NCBI RefSeq assembly: GCF_902498915.1
Contig: NZ_CABVLQ010000001.1
Length of the DNA stretch: 64,000 nucleotides
From: Escherichia ruysiae
GTDB taxonomy: Bacteria > Pseudomonadota > Gammaproteobacteria > Enterobacterales > Enterobacteriaceae
Direction: 5' to 3' (one strand)
This document shows positions 1-8,571 of this stretch, piece by piece. The translations under genes and the position numbers were made by a program. Under the pieces are notes generated by a model. That model did not search any database. It saw only the letters and a list, made by a program, of their open reading frames with translations, and was not told the DNA's origin. The stretch's first letter is position 1. Each line of letters opens with the position of its first letter.

Positions 1-1
1 A

Positions 2-397
2 TTTGTCGTGATGCGCGTCATGTTTGGCTGGATGCCGGATCGTTTTGGCGGCGTAAAAGTGGCGATTGTCTCTCTGCTGGTGGAAACGATAGGCTTGTTG
101 TTGCTCTGGCAGGCGCCGGCCGCGTGGGTCGCATTAGCAGGTGCGGCGTTAACCGGAGCAGGGTGTTCGCTTATTTTCCCTGCGCTGGGTGTGGAAGTGG
201 TTAAACGTGTTCCTTCCCAGGTTCGCGGTACTGCGCTCGGCGGCTATGCCGCGTTTCAGGATATCGCCCTCGGCGTTTCCGGGCCGCTGGCGGGAGTGCT
301 GGCGACCTCGTTTGGCTACTCTTCGGTATTTCTTGCTGGGGCGATATCGGCGGTGCTGGGGATTATCGTGACGATACTGTCGTTTCGCCGGTGTTAA
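2..397 (+). CDS. yfcJ: YfcJ-type MFS transporter, 3' part
   Basis: This is the C-terminal third of a major facilitator superfamily transporter; the 5' end lies outside the window and the reading frame is open from base 2. The signature loop GWMPDRFGG (G-x-x-x-D-R-x-G type, MFS motif A, second copy between TM8 and TM9) is followed by four hydrophobic helices rich in Gly and Ala. It ends FRRC-stop. The gene converges on flk and the two stop codons share the tetranucleotide TTAA. The name comes from its place next to flk, as in K-12. The substrate is unknown; the family is annotated as a putative arabinose-efflux-like permease. Confidence 0.85.
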   Translation, partial: FVVMRVMFGWMPDRFGGVKVAIVSLLVETIGLLLLWQAPAAWVALAGAALTGAGCSLIFPALGVEVVKRVPSQVRGTALGGYAAFQDIALGVSGPLAGVLATSFGYSSVFLAGAISAVLGIIVTILSFRRC

Positions 398-1389
398 CTC
401 ACCAGCCAAACCAACATCACAACGATGACGACGAATAATATCCACAAGCTGGGGCGCATTGACATTTTTTGTATCGTGTCAATGAATGGGGTAAAGGGAT
501 TGAACAGCGGTTGAATATTACGCGGTTCAATGCCTTTCACCCGCCGCTGATAGAGCTGGTTAAGGATATCCTCGGCCTGTGCAGAAGTCAGGGCTGAATG
601 CGTAGAAAGGCCATACTTTTGCTCAACATAGGTCGATAATACCGTCAGCTCGCTGGCATCCAGTGGCTGTTTTAGCGCCATCTGGAGCGACTCCAGCGTC
701 GGTGTGTGTTGCTGACTTAACGCCTGACGCGCCTGTAACCAGGTGACGAGATGGTTAAACTGTTTCGCCGGAATCAACTCGCCATCTTTCACCCCTGAAA
801 GTTCCAGCATCGATTGCCAGATCTGTTTACTGGGTTCCCCCGTGGCTGCCGCGAGTTTTGTGACCAGTTGCTTGAGCGTATTGTGCTCTGCTGGTAATAA
901 AGGTCGCTCGGTCGCCTGGCGCTGTTGCGGCTGTGGGATAACCATCTTCCCTTCTTGTAGCAGAGTCAGGACGGTTTTTAATTGCTCCGGTGAGAGTTGA
1001 TTCAGAGGTGTCTGGCCAAAATTATGCCGGATATAATCCGTGACGGCCTGACGATTATTCCCCAGACGTAAATATTCCCCCAATTGAGCCAGAAGTTGGC
1101 GGACAGAATAACTTTTTTGCGCAGATAGCAGATGTTGCGCAAGGTTTTGTTCTGCGGCCGGGAAGTGGCGTGAAAGCAAAGGTGAATCACCCGGCAGACC
1201 GATGTCGTGCTTTATATTGGCCCACAATTCCGCTCTCTGCTGTTGCGTCAGCGAAGTTATTTTGGTCATCAAACTTTCCAACGCGGTACGTTGCAAGCTG
1301 GATAAAGGTTGATTGCCTGCGCCAGACGACAGGTTATCCCCCTGCCCTGGTGGTTGCGCAGGAGGAAGGCCTGAAAGAGGTTGTATCAT
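394..1389 (-). CDS. flk: Flk (RflH), flagellar assembly checkpoint protein
   Basis: A 331-residue protein, the usual Flk length. The N-terminal third is rich in Pro, Gln and Ser, the middle is predicted soluble and helical, and the last ~19 residues (PSLWILFVVIVVMLVWLVS) form a single C-terminal membrane anchor. In Salmonella, Flk is an inner-membrane protein that stops premature secretion of the anti-sigma factor FlgM before the hook is finished; the same role is inferred here. The ATG at 1387-1389 is preceded on its strand by AAGGATA. It is divergent from pdxB with a 99-bp shared control region, an arrangement also found in K-12. Confidence 0.9.
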   Translation of the reverse strand: MIQPLSGLPPAQPPGQGDNLSSGAGNQPLSSLQRTALESLMTKITSLTQQQRAELWANIKHDIGLPGDSPLLSRHFPAAEQNLAQHLLSAQKSYSVRQLLAQLGEYLRLGNNRQAVTDYIRHNFGQTPLNQLSPEQLKTVLTLLQEGKMVIPQPQQRQATERPLLPAEHNTLKQLVTKLAAATGEPSKQIWQSMLELSGVKDGELIPAKQFNHLVTWLQARQALSQQHTPTLESLQMALKQPLDASELTVLSTYVEQKYGLSTHSALTSAQAEDILNQLYQRRVKGIEPRNIQPLFNPFTPFIDTIQKMSMRPSLWILFVVIVVMLVWLVS

Positions 1390-1488
1390 TATGTATCCTT
1401 ATACCTGAAATCATCGCAAGTATGCCTGGCCGCGAGATTATGGCACACTTATCCGGTTAACTCTCGTTCTCATACAGGTAGCACAAAC

Positions 1489-2625
1489 GTGAAAATCCTT
1501 GTTGATGAAAATATGCCTTATGCCCGCGAATTATTTAGCCGTCTGGGTGAGGTGAAAGCGGTTCCGGGGCGTCCAATTCCAGTCGCTGAACTGGATGATG
1601 CAGATGCGCTGATGGTGCGTTCAGTCACAAAAGTGAACGCGTCGCTGCTGACGGGGAAACCGATAAAATTTGTTGGCACTGCCACGGCAGGGACAGACCA
1701 TGTTGATGAGGCATGGTTGAAGCAGGTGGGGATTGGTTTTTCTGCGGCACCTGGCTGTAATGCGATTGCGGTAGTGGAATACGTTTTCTCGTCATTGCTG
1801 ATGCTTGCCGAACGCGATGGATTTTCACTGCATGACCGTACCGTGGGGATCGTGGGCGTCGGTAATGTCGGTCGTCGATTACAGGCGCGGCTGGAGGCGT
1901 TGGGGATTAAAACTTTGCTTTGCGATCCGCCACGCGCCGATCGTGGGGATGAGGGGGATTTCCGTTCTCTTGATGAGCTGGTTCAGCACGCGGATATTCT
2001 GACTTTCCATACGCCACTCTTCAAAGACGGACAGTACAAAACGCTACATCTGGCGGATGAAAAACTGATCCGTAGCCTTAAACCTGGAGCGATCCTGATT
2101 AACGCCTGCCGTGGCGCAGTCGTCGATAATACCGCCCTGCTGACCTGTCTGAACGAAGGTCAGAAATTAAGCGTGGTGCTGGATGTCTGGGAAGGCGAAC
2201 CGGAACTCAACGTGGAACTGTTGAAGAAAGTGGATATCGGCACGCCGCATATTGCCGGTTATACCCTGGAAGGAAAAGCGCGCGGTACTACGCAAGTGTT
2301 TGAAGCCTATAGCAAGTTTATTGGTCATGAACAACACGTTGCGCTGGATACATTGCTGCCAACGCCAGAGTTTGGTCGCATTACGCTGCATGGCTCGCTC
2401 GATCAGCCAACGCTGAAAAGGCTGGTGCATTTGGTGTATGATGTGCGCCGCGATGACGCACCGCTGCGTAAAGTCGCCGGAATACCGGGTGAGTTTGATA
2501 AACTGCGCAAAAACTACCTTGAGCGCCGTGAATGGTCGTCTCTGTATGTGATCTGTGATGACGCCAGCGCGGCGGCATTACTGTGTAAACTGGGTTTTAA
2601 CGCCGTTCATCATCCGGCACGTTAA
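1489..2625 (+). CDS. pdxB: Erythronate-4-phosphate dehydrogenase
   Basis: 378 residues, the K-12 length, starting at GTG 1489; an upstream in-frame ATG would add 36 residues with no homology. It catalyses NAD-linked oxidation of 4-phospho-D-erythronate, the second step of deoxyxylulose-5-phosphate-dependent pyridoxal phosphate synthesis. It is a D-2-hydroxyacid dehydrogenase: the Rossmann motif GVGNVG is at 123-128, and the catalytic triad positions are Arg208 (NACRGA), Glu237 (GEPE) and His254 (TPHIAG). The C-terminal ~90 residues are the PdxB-specific dimerisation domain. The N-terminal 60 residues differ from remembered K-12 PdxB at about six sites, more than in most neighbours. Confidence 0.96.
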   Translation: MKILVDENMPYARELFSRLGEVKAVPGRPIPVAELDDADALMVRSVTKVNASLLTGKPIKFVGTATAGTDHVDEAWLKQVGIGFSAAPGCNAIAVVEYVFSSLLMLAERDGFSLHDRTVGIVGVGNVGRRLQARLEALGIKTLLCDPPRADRGDEGDFRSLDELVQHADILTFHTPLFKDGQYKTLHLADEKLIRSLKPGAILINACRGAVVDNTALLTCLNEGQKLSVVLDVWEGEPELNVELLKKVDIGTPHIAGYTLEGKARGTTQVFEAYSKFIGHEQHVALDTLLPTPEFGRITLHGSLDQPTLKRLVHLVYDVRRDDAPLRKVAGIPGEFDKLRKNYLERREWSSLYVICDDASAAALLCKLGFNAVHHPAR

Positions 2626-2638
2626 TCTCTTCTTCATG

Positions 2639-2668
2639 CTCTCTGCTGTAATATTGGCAGGGAGTTTT
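2639..2668 (+). terminator. Probable intrinsic terminator/attenuator after pdxB
   Basis: An 8-bp stem (CTCTCTGC with GCAGGGAG, one G-T pair) closes a 10-base AT-rich loop and is followed by TTTT. It lies 14 bases after the pdxB stop and 22 bases before the usg start, so it probably attenuates read-through rather than fully isolating usg. Confidence 0.6.
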
Positions 2669-2690
2669 GCTATTTCTGGAGTAAACCACC

Positions 2691-3704
2691 ATGTCTGAAG
2701 GCTGGAACATTGCCGTCCTGGGCGCAACTGGCGCTGTGGGCGAAGCCCTGCTTGAAACGCTGGCTGAACGTCAGTTCCCGGTTGGGGAAATTTATGCACT
2801 GGCACGTAACGAAAGCGCAGGCGAACAACTGCGCTTTGGTGGTAAGACAATCACCGTGCAGGATGCCGCTGAATTCGACTGGACGCAGGCGCAACTGGCA
2901 TTTTTTGTCGCAGGCAAAGAAGCGACCGCTGCCTGGGTTGAAGAAGCGACTAACGCGGGTTGTCTGGTGATCGACAGCAGCGGATTGTTTGCTCTCGAAC
3001 CCGACGTACCGCTGGTGGTGCCGGAAGTAAACCCGTTTGTACTGACCGATTACCGCAACCGGAATGTCATCGCCGTACCGGATAGCCTGACCAGCCAGTT
3101 ACTGGCGGCACTGAAACCGTTAATCGATCAAGGCGGTTTGTCTCGTATCAGCGTCACCAGCCTGATTTCTGCCTCCGCCCAGGGTAAAAAAGCGGTCGAT
3201 GCGTTAGCGGGGCAGAGCGCGAAACTGCTGAACGGTATTCCGATTGATGAAGAAGATTTCTTTGGGCGTCAGCTGGCGTTCAACATGCTGCCCTTATTGC
3301 CGGATCGCGAAGGTAGCGTGCGCGAAGAACGCCGTATCGTCGATGAAGTGCGCAAAATCATGCAGGACGAAGGACTGATGATCTCGGCAAGTGTTGTTCA
3401 GGCACCGGTATTTTACGGTCATGCCCAGATGGTCAATTTTGAAGCACTGCGTCCGCTGGCGGCAGAAGAAGCGCGTGATGCGTTTGCTCAAAGCGAAGAT
3501 ATTGAGCTTTCTGAAGAGAATGAATTTCCAACGCAGGTGGGCGATGCTTCCGGGTCGCCGCATCTTTCTGTTGGTTGCGTGCGTAATGACTATGGTATGC
3601 CGGAGCAAATTCAGTTCTGGTCGGTGGCTGATAACGTTCGCTTTGGCGGCGCATTGATGGCAGTGAAGATCGCTGAAAAACTGGTGCAGGAGTACCTGTA
3701 CTAA
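2691..3704 (+). CDS. usg: Usg, aspartate-semialdehyde dehydrogenase homologue lacking the catalytic Cys
   Basis: 337 residues, the K-12 Usg length. The fold is that of aspartate-beta-semialdehyde dehydrogenase: an N-terminal dinucleotide-binding motif GATGAVG (11-17) and the dimerisation/catalytic domain after ~130. Where active enzymes have P-N-C-x-T, this protein reads PDSLTSQ (130-136), so Ser132 stands at the catalytic cysteine position. Loss of dehydrogenase activity is therefore likely; a function is not established. The gene sits between pdxB and truA, and its stop codon overlaps the truA start by one base, so translation of truA may be coupled to it. Confidence 0.93.
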   Translation: MSEGWNIAVLGATGAVGEALLETLAERQFPVGEIYALARNESAGEQLRFGGKTITVQDAAEFDWTQAQLAFFVAGKEATAAWVEEATNAGCLVIDSSGLFALEPDVPLVVPEVNPFVLTDYRNRNVIAVPDSLTSQLLAALKPLIDQGGLSRISVTSLISASAQGKKAVDALAGQSAKLLNGIPIDEEDFFGRQLAFNMLPLLPDREGSVREERRIVDEVRKIMQDEGLMISASVVQAPVFYGHAQMVNFEALRPLAAEEARDAFAQSEDIELSEENEFPTQVGDASGSPHLSVGCVRNDYGMPEQIQFWSVADNVRFGGALMAVKIAEKLVQEYLY

Positions 3705-4516
3705 TGTCCGACCAGCAACAACCGCCAGTTTATAAAATTGCGCTGGGCATTGAGTACGACGGCAGCAGATATTACGGCTGGCAACGGCAGAACGAAGTTC
3801 GCAGCGTGCAGGAGAAGCTGGAAAAGGCGCTCTCGCAGGTGGCGAACGAACCGATCACCGTCTTCTGCGCCGGGCGTACCGACGCAGGCGTACACGGCAC
3901 CGGGCAGGTTGTGCATTTCGAAACGACCGCGCAGCGCAAAGACGCTGCGTGGACGTTGGGCGTAAATGCGAATTTACCTGGTGACATCGCCGTGCGTTGG
4001 GTTAAAGCTGTACCCGATGATTTTCATGCCAGATTTAGCGCCACGGCTCGCCGTTATCGCTACATCATCTACAATCATCGCCTGCGCCCGGCAGTGCTGA
4101 GTAAAGGGGTAACCCACTTTTACGAACCGCTGGACGCCGAACGGATGCATCGGGCTGCACAATGTCTGCTGGGCGAGAATGATTTCACCTCGTTTCGCGC
4201 GGTGCAATGTCAGTCCCGAACGCCGTGGCGCAACGTTATGCATATCAACGTCACGCGTCACGGTCCTTATGTGGTGGTGGATATCAAAGCGAATGCCTTT
4301 GTACACCATATGGTGAGGAATATTGTAGGCAGCCTGATGGAAGTCGGTGCCCACAACCAGCCAGAGAGCTGGATAGCAGAGCTGTTGGCGGCAAAGGACA
4401 GAACGCTGGCGGCAGCAACGGCGAAAGCGGAAGGTCTATATCTGGTTGCGGTGGATTACCCTGACCGGTTTGATCTTCCAAAGCCGCCAATGGGCCCGCT
4501 ATTTCTGGCGGACTAA
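3704..4516 (+). CDS. truA: tRNA pseudouridine(38-40) synthase
   Basis: 270 residues, standard TruA length. It converts uridines 38, 39 and 40 in the anticodon stem-loop of many tRNAs to pseudouridine. The catalytic aspartate is Asp60 in AGRTDAGVHG, and the later RYRYIIYN and FVHHMVRNIVG blocks are typical TruA nucleotide-contacting motifs. The ATG at 3704 overlaps the usg TAA (TAATG), suggesting translational coupling. The hairpin after its stop may separate it from dedA. Confidence 0.97.
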   Translation: MSDQQQPPVYKIALGIEYDGSRYYGWQRQNEVRSVQEKLEKALSQVANEPITVFCAGRTDAGVHGTGQVVHFETTAQRKDAAWTLGVNANLPGDIAVRWVKAVPDDFHARFSATARRYRYIIYNHRLRPAVLSKGVTHFYEPLDAERMHRAAQCLLGENDFTSFRAVQCQSRTPWRNVMHINVTRHGPYVVVDIKANAFVHHMVRNIVGSLMEVGAHNQPESWIAELLAAKDRTLAAATAKAEGLYLVAVDYPDRFDLPKPPMGPLFLAD

Positions 4517-4536
4517 CGAGAATAATGCTCTGAACA

Positions 4537-4571
4537 TTTCAGGCCGTAGCCAACGCAGTTACGGCCTGAAA
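4537..4571 (+). terminator. Perfect 12-bp hairpin between truA and dedA
   Basis: TTTCAGGCCGTA pairs perfectly with TACGGCCTGAAA around an 11-base loop, 20 bases after the truA stop. Only AGAG follows rather than a T tract, so it is either a weak or Rho-assisted terminator or an mRNA-stabilising 3' hairpin. The directly visible feature is the inverted repeat. Confidence 0.5.
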
Positions 4572-4598
4572 GAGTAAGAGCAAAAGGCATAGGCAATT

Positions 4599-5258
4599 AT
4601 GGACCTGATTTATTTCCTCATCGATTTTATCCTGCACATTGATGTGCATCTGGCGGAGCTGGTCGCAGAGTATGGCGTCTGGGTTTATGCCATCCTGTTT
4701 TTGATTTTGTTCTGTGAAACCGGTCTGGTGGTGACACCGTTTCTGCCGGGAGATTCGCTGCTGTTTGTCGCTGGAGCACTGGCTTCGCTTGAAACCAACG
4801 ATCTCAATGTTCATATGATGGTCGTACTGATGTTAATTGCCGCGATTGTTGGTGATGCGGTCAACTACACCATCGGGCGATTGTTCGGCGAGAAATTATT
4901 CAGTAATCCGAACTCGAAAATTTTCCGCCGTAGTTATCTCGACAAAACGCATCAGTTTTATGAGAAACACGGTGGCAAAACCATTATTCTTGCCCGTTTT
5001 GTGCCAATCGTCAGAACGTTCGCCCCGTTCGTTGCGGGGATGGGCCACATGTCGTACCGTCATTTCGCCGCTTACAATGTGATCGGCGCGCTGTTATGGG
5101 TGCTGCTTTTTACCTACGCAGGCTATTTCTTCGGTACAATCCCAATGGTTCAGGATAACCTTAAGCTGCTGATCGTCGGGATTATTGTGGTTTCCATATT
5201 GCCGGGCGTCATCGAAATTATCCGTCACAAACGCGCTGCGGCACGCGCCGCAAAATAA
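4599..5258 (+). CDS. dedA: DedA family inner-membrane protein
   Basis: 219 residues with several transmembrane segments. Members of the DedA (SNARE-associated/VTT) family act in membrane lipid translocation and proton-motive-force homeostasis; undecaprenyl-phosphate recycling has been shown for some family members. Visible family features are acidic Glu40 and Asp52 in the early reentrant region, GDAVNYTIGR (86-95), and the ARFVPIVRTFAP block with Arg133 and Arg139, equivalent to residues essential in paralogues YqjA and YghB. The C-terminus is short and basic (RHKRAAARAAK). The exact substrate of this paralogue is not known to me. Confidence 0.92.
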   Translation: MDLIYFLIDFILHIDVHLAELVAEYGVWVYAILFLILFCETGLVVTPFLPGDSLLFVAGALASLETNDLNVHMMVVLMLIAAIVGDAVNYTIGRLFGEKLFSNPNSKIFRRSYLDKTHQFYEKHGGKTIILARFVPIVRTFAPFVAGMGHMSYRHFAAYNVIGALLWVLLFTYAGYFFGTIPMVQDNLKLLIVGIIVVSILPGVIEIIRHKRAAARAAK

Positions 5259-5411
5259 AGTAACTCGGCGGTTCGACCACTTTTTTATCCAAAGTTTCGG
5301 GCTGTTATGTTTTAATGTGCAACATTGATGGTCTGTTGGGGGCAAAAATGGCATTATGCGTCCCCAAAGATAAAACTGGCATCGAACCAGGTTCAGACAG
5401 AAAGGTCCCTA

Positions 5412-6326
5412 ATGAGCTGGATTGAACGAATTAAAAGCAACATTACTCCCACCCGCAAGGCAAGCATTCCTGAAGGTGTGTGGACTAAGTGTGATAGCTG
5501 CGGTCAGGTTTTATACCGTGCAGAGCTGGAACGTAATCTTGAGGTCTGTCCGAAGTGTGACCATCACATGCGTATGACGGCGCGTAATCGCCTGCATAGC
5601 CTGTTAGATGAAGGAAGCCTTGTGGAGCTGGGTAGCGAGCTTGAGCCGAAAGATGTGCTGAAGTTCCGTGACTCCAAAAAGTATAAAGATCGTCTGGCAT
5701 CAGCACAGAAAGAAACCGGCGAAAAAGACGCGCTGGTCGTAATGAAAGGCACCCTGTATGGAATGCCGGTCGTTGCTGCTGCCTTCGAATTTGCCTTTAT
5801 GGGCGGTTCAATGGGATCCGTAGTGGGTGCTCGTTTTGTGCGTGCCGTTGAGCAGGCGCTGGAAGACAACTGCCCGCTTATCTGCTTTTCCGCCTCTGGT
5901 GGCGCACGTATGCAAGAGGCGCTGATGTCGCTGATGCAGATGGCGAAAACCTCTGCGGCGCTGGCGAAAATGCAAGAGCGCGGTCTGCCGTACATTTCCG
6001 TGCTGACCGATCCGACCATGGGCGGTGTTTCTGCAAGTTTCGCGATGCTTGGCGATCTCAATATTGCTGAACCGAAAGCGTTGATCGGCTTTGCCGGCCC
6101 GCGTGTGATTGAACAGACCGTTCGCGAAAAACTGCCGCCGGGATTCCAGCGCAGTGAGTTCCTGATCGAAAAAGGCGCGATCGACATGATCGTCCGTCGT
6201 CCGGAAATGCGCCTGAAACTGGCGAGCATTCTGGCGAAGCTGATGAATCTGCCAGCGCCAAATCCTGAAGCGCCACGTGAAGGCGAAGTGGTGCCACCAG
6301 CACCGGATCAGGAACCTGAGGCCTGA
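5412..6326 (+). CDS. accD: Acetyl-CoA carboxylase carboxyltransferase subunit beta
   Basis: 304 residues from ATG 5412; the in-frame ATG upstream would add 29 unrelated residues. With AccA it forms the carboxyltransferase that moves CO2 from biotinylated AccB to acetyl-CoA, giving malonyl-CoA for fatty-acid synthesis. A four-cysteine zinc finger is at Cys27, Cys30, Cys46 and Cys49; it also binds RNA in E. coli and links to autoregulation. The crotonase-fold core contains FAFMGGSMGSVVG and the oxyanion-type SASGGARMQE. The Pro/Glu-rich tail is normal. A strong hairpin separates it from folC. Confidence 0.97.
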   Translation: MSWIERIKSNITPTRKASIPEGVWTKCDSCGQVLYRAELERNLEVCPKCDHHMRMTARNRLHSLLDEGSLVELGSELEPKDVLKFRDSKKYKDRLASAQKETGEKDALVVMKGTLYGMPVVAAAFEFAFMGGSMGSVVGARFVRAVEQALEDNCPLICFSASGGARMQEALMSLMQMAKTSAALAKMQERGLPYISVLTDPTMGGVSASFAMLGDLNIAEPKALIGFAGPRVIEQTVREKLPPGFQRSEFLIEKGAIDMIVRRPEMRLKLASILAKLMNLPAPNPEAPREGEVVPPAPDQEPEA

Positions 6327-6334
6327 TAACTGAT

Positions 6335-6364
6335 AAGGGCAGGGCCGCTGGCTCTGCCCTTTTG
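6335..6364 (+). terminator. Intrinsic terminator after accD
   Basis: AGGGCAGGGCC pairs with GGCTCTGCCCT (11 bp, one G-T pair) around a 3-base loop, followed by TTTTGC. It starts 9 bases after the accD stop. Because folC follows within 35 bases without an obvious strong promoter, partial read-through is likely. Confidence 0.75.
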
Positions 6365-6395
6365 CTATTATCCCCGTAATGAATCAGCGGATACC

Positions 6396-7664
6396 ATGAT
6401 TATCAAACGCACACCTCAAGCCGCGTCGCCTTTGGCTTCGTGGCTTTCTTATCTGGAAAACCTGCACAGTAAGACTATCGATCTCGGCCTTGAGCGCGTA
6501 AGCCAGGTGGCAGCGCGTCTCGGCGTTCTGAAACCAGCACCGTTTGTGTTTACCGTCGCGGGTACTAATGGCAAAGGCACAACCTGCCGCACGCTGGAAT
6601 CGATACTCATGGCGGCAGGGTACAAAGTGGGTGTTTACAGTTCGCCGCATCTGGTGCGTTATACCGAGCGCGTTCGTGTGCAGGGTCAGGAACTACCAGA
6701 ATCGGCCCACACCGCCTCTTTTGCTGAGATTGAATCGGCACGCGGTGATATTTCCCTGACCTATTTTGAATACGGCACGTTGTCGGCGCTGTGGCTGTTT
6801 AAACAGGCGCAACTTGATGTGGTAATTCTGGAAGTGGGGCTGGGTGGTCGTCTGGATGCCACCAATATTGTCGATGCTGATGTGGCTGTGGTGACCAGCA
6901 TTGCGCTGGATCATACCGACTGGCTGGGGCCAGATCGCGAAAGCATTGGTCGCGAGAAAGCGGGGATCTTCCGCAGTGAAAGACCGGCGATCGTTGGTGA
7001 ACCTGAAATGCCGTACACCATCGCCGATGTAGCGCATGAGAAGGGCGCACTGTTGCGACGTCGAGGCGTAGAGTGGAATTATTTCGTCAGCGACCATGGC
7101 TGGTCGTTTACTGACGCAAACGGTACGCTGGAAAACCTGCCGTTACCGCTTGTCCCACAACCGAATGCCGCAACGGCGCTGGCTGCGCTGCGTGCCAGCG
7201 GTCTGGAGGTCAGTGAACAGGCAATTCGCGATGGCATTGCCAGCGCAATTTTGCCGGGACGTTTCCAGATTGTGAGCGAGTCGCCACGCGTCATTTTTGA
7301 TGTCGCCCATAATCCCCATGCGGCAGAATATCTTACCGGGCGTATGAAAGCGTTACCGAAAAAGGGGCGCGTACTGGCAGTAATCGGTATGCTACATGAT
7401 AAAGATATTGCTGGTACATTGGCCTGGTTGAAAAGCGTGGTGGATGACTGGTATTGTGCGCCACTGGAAGGGCCGCGCGGTGCCACGGCAGAACAACTGC
7501 TTGAGCATTTGGGTAACGGCAAATCATTTGATAGCGTTGCGCAGGCATGGGATGCCGCAATGGCAGACGCTAAACCGGAAGATACCGTGCTGGTGTGTGG
7601 TTCATTCCACACGGTCGCACATGTCATGGAAGTGATTGACGCGAGGAGAAGCGGTGGCGAGTAA
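6396..7664 (+). CDS. folC: Bifunctional dihydrofolate synthase / folylpolyglutamate synthase
   Basis: 422 residues, K-12 length. It adds the first glutamate to dihydropteroate and further glutamates to tetrahydrofolates, in the cytoplasm. It belongs to the Mur ligase family: the ATP-binding P-loop AGTNGKGTT is at 55-63, followed by SSPHLVRYTERV (pterin/folate loop) and a GREKAGIFR segment holding the likely carbamylated lysine. The C-terminal Mur-ligase domain contains DVAHNPHA. The dedD GTG start lies within its last codons in another frame (11-base overlap). Confidence 0.97.
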   Translation: MIIKRTPQAASPLASWLSYLENLHSKTIDLGLERVSQVAARLGVLKPAPFVFTVAGTNGKGTTCRTLESILMAAGYKVGVYSSPHLVRYTERVRVQGQELPESAHTASFAEIESARGDISLTYFEYGTLSALWLFKQAQLDVVILEVGLGGRLDATNIVDADVAVVTSIALDHTDWLGPDRESIGREKAGIFRSERPAIVGEPEMPYTIADVAHEKGALLRRRGVEWNYFVSDHGWSFTDANGTLENLPLPLVPQPNAATALAALRASGLEVSEQAIRDGIASAILPGRFQIVSESPRVIFDVAHNPHAAEYLTGRMKALPKKGRVLAVIGMLHDKDIAGTLAWLKSVVDDWYCAPLEGPRGATAEQLLEHLGNGKSFDSVAQAWDAAMADAKPEDTVLVCGSFHTVAHVMEVIDARRSGGE

Positions 7665-8313
7665 GTTTCAGAATCGGTTAGTTGGCACAATAGTGCTGGT
7701 GGCGCTGGGAGTGATTGTGCTGCCAGGGCTGCTGGACGGGCAGAAAAAACATTATCAGGATGAGTTCGCGGCAATCCCGCTGGTGCCTAAAGCGGGCGAT
7801 CGTGATGAGCCTGATATGATGCCAGCCGCTACCCAGGCATTGCCGACACAGCCGCCGGAAGGGGCTGCAGAGGAGGTGCGTGCGGGCGATGCTGCGGCAC
7901 CTTCGCTCGATCCGGCAATCATTGCAGCCAATAATACCGAGTTTGAACCGGAACCTGCACTGGTCGCTCCGCCGAAGCCGAAACCGGTGGAACCGCCTAA
8001 ACCGAAAGTGGAAGCACCTGCGCCGAAGCCAGAACCGAAACCGGTCGTGGAGGAAAAAGCTGCACCGACGGGTAAAGCGTATGTTGTGCAACTGGGTGCG
8101 CTGAAAAATGCCGACAAAGTGAATGAGATTGTTGGTAAATTGCGCGGTGCGGGATACCGGGTTTATACGTCGCCGTCAACGCCAGTACAGGGTAAAATTA
8201 CCCGTATTCTGGTTGGGCCGGATGCCTCGAAAGAGAAGCTGAAAGGCTCGCTGGGTGAGCTGAAGCAACTTTCTGGCTTAAGCGGCGTGGTAATGGGCTA
8301 TACGCCGAATTAA
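7654..8313 (+). CDS. dedD: DedD, SPOR-domain cell-division protein
   Basis: 219 residues from GTG 7654, which overlaps the folC 3' end by 11 bases and has GAGGAGAAG as ribosome-binding site. The start codon choice follows K-12 DedD (MASKFQNRL). It has one N-terminal transmembrane helix (about 9-28, GTIVLVALGVIVLPGLL). A long periplasmic linker follows, dominated by Pro, Lys and Glu repeats (PPKPKPVEPPKPKVE region, roughly 100-140). The C-terminal SPOR domain (about 142-219) binds denuded septal peptidoglycan. The protein goes to the division septum and supports FtsN function. Confidence 0.95.
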   Translation: MASKFQNRLVGTIVLVALGVIVLPGLLDGQKKHYQDEFAAIPLVPKAGDRDEPDMMPAATQALPTQPPEGAAEEVRAGDAAAPSLDPAIIAANNTEFEPEPALVAPPKPKPVEPPKPKVEAPAPKPEPKPVVEEKAAPTGKAYVVQLGALKNADKVNEIVGKLRGAGYRVYTSPSTPVQGKITRILVGPDASKEKLKGSLGELKQLSGLSGVVMGYTPN

Positions 8314-8322
8314 TACGGTTTT

Positions 8323-8407
<85 letters not shown>

Positions 8408-8442
8408 TGTATTGCCCGATGCCGCAAAGGCAAAAAAAAACG

Positions 8443-8475
8443 ATGGCGTTGAATGTTTTTTCAGCGCCATTTTTA
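8443..8475 (+). terminator. Intrinsic terminator of the accD-folC-dedD transcripts
   Basis: ATGGCGTTG pairs with CAGCGCCAT (one G-T pair) around a loop of about ten mostly T bases, followed by TTTTATT. An A9 run precedes the stem, so it may also work in the reverse direction. Confidence 0.75.
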
Positions 8476-8499
8476 TTGATGCACGGGAAGGAAATCCCT

Positions 8500-8515
8500 A
8501 CGCAAACGTTTTCTT
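8500..8515 (+). promoter_or_regulatory. PurR operator of cvpA-purF
   Basis: ACGCAAACGTTTTCTT is a full match to the PurR consensus ACGCAAACGTTTTCNT. A -10-like TAGAAT is at 8523-8528, so the operator overlaps the -35 region, as expected for repression by PurR with hypoxanthine or guanine. cvpA starts 56 bases further on. Confidence 0.93.
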
Positions 8516-8571
8516 TTTCTGTTAGAATGCGCCCCGAACAGGATGACAGGGCGTAAAATCGTGGGACACAT

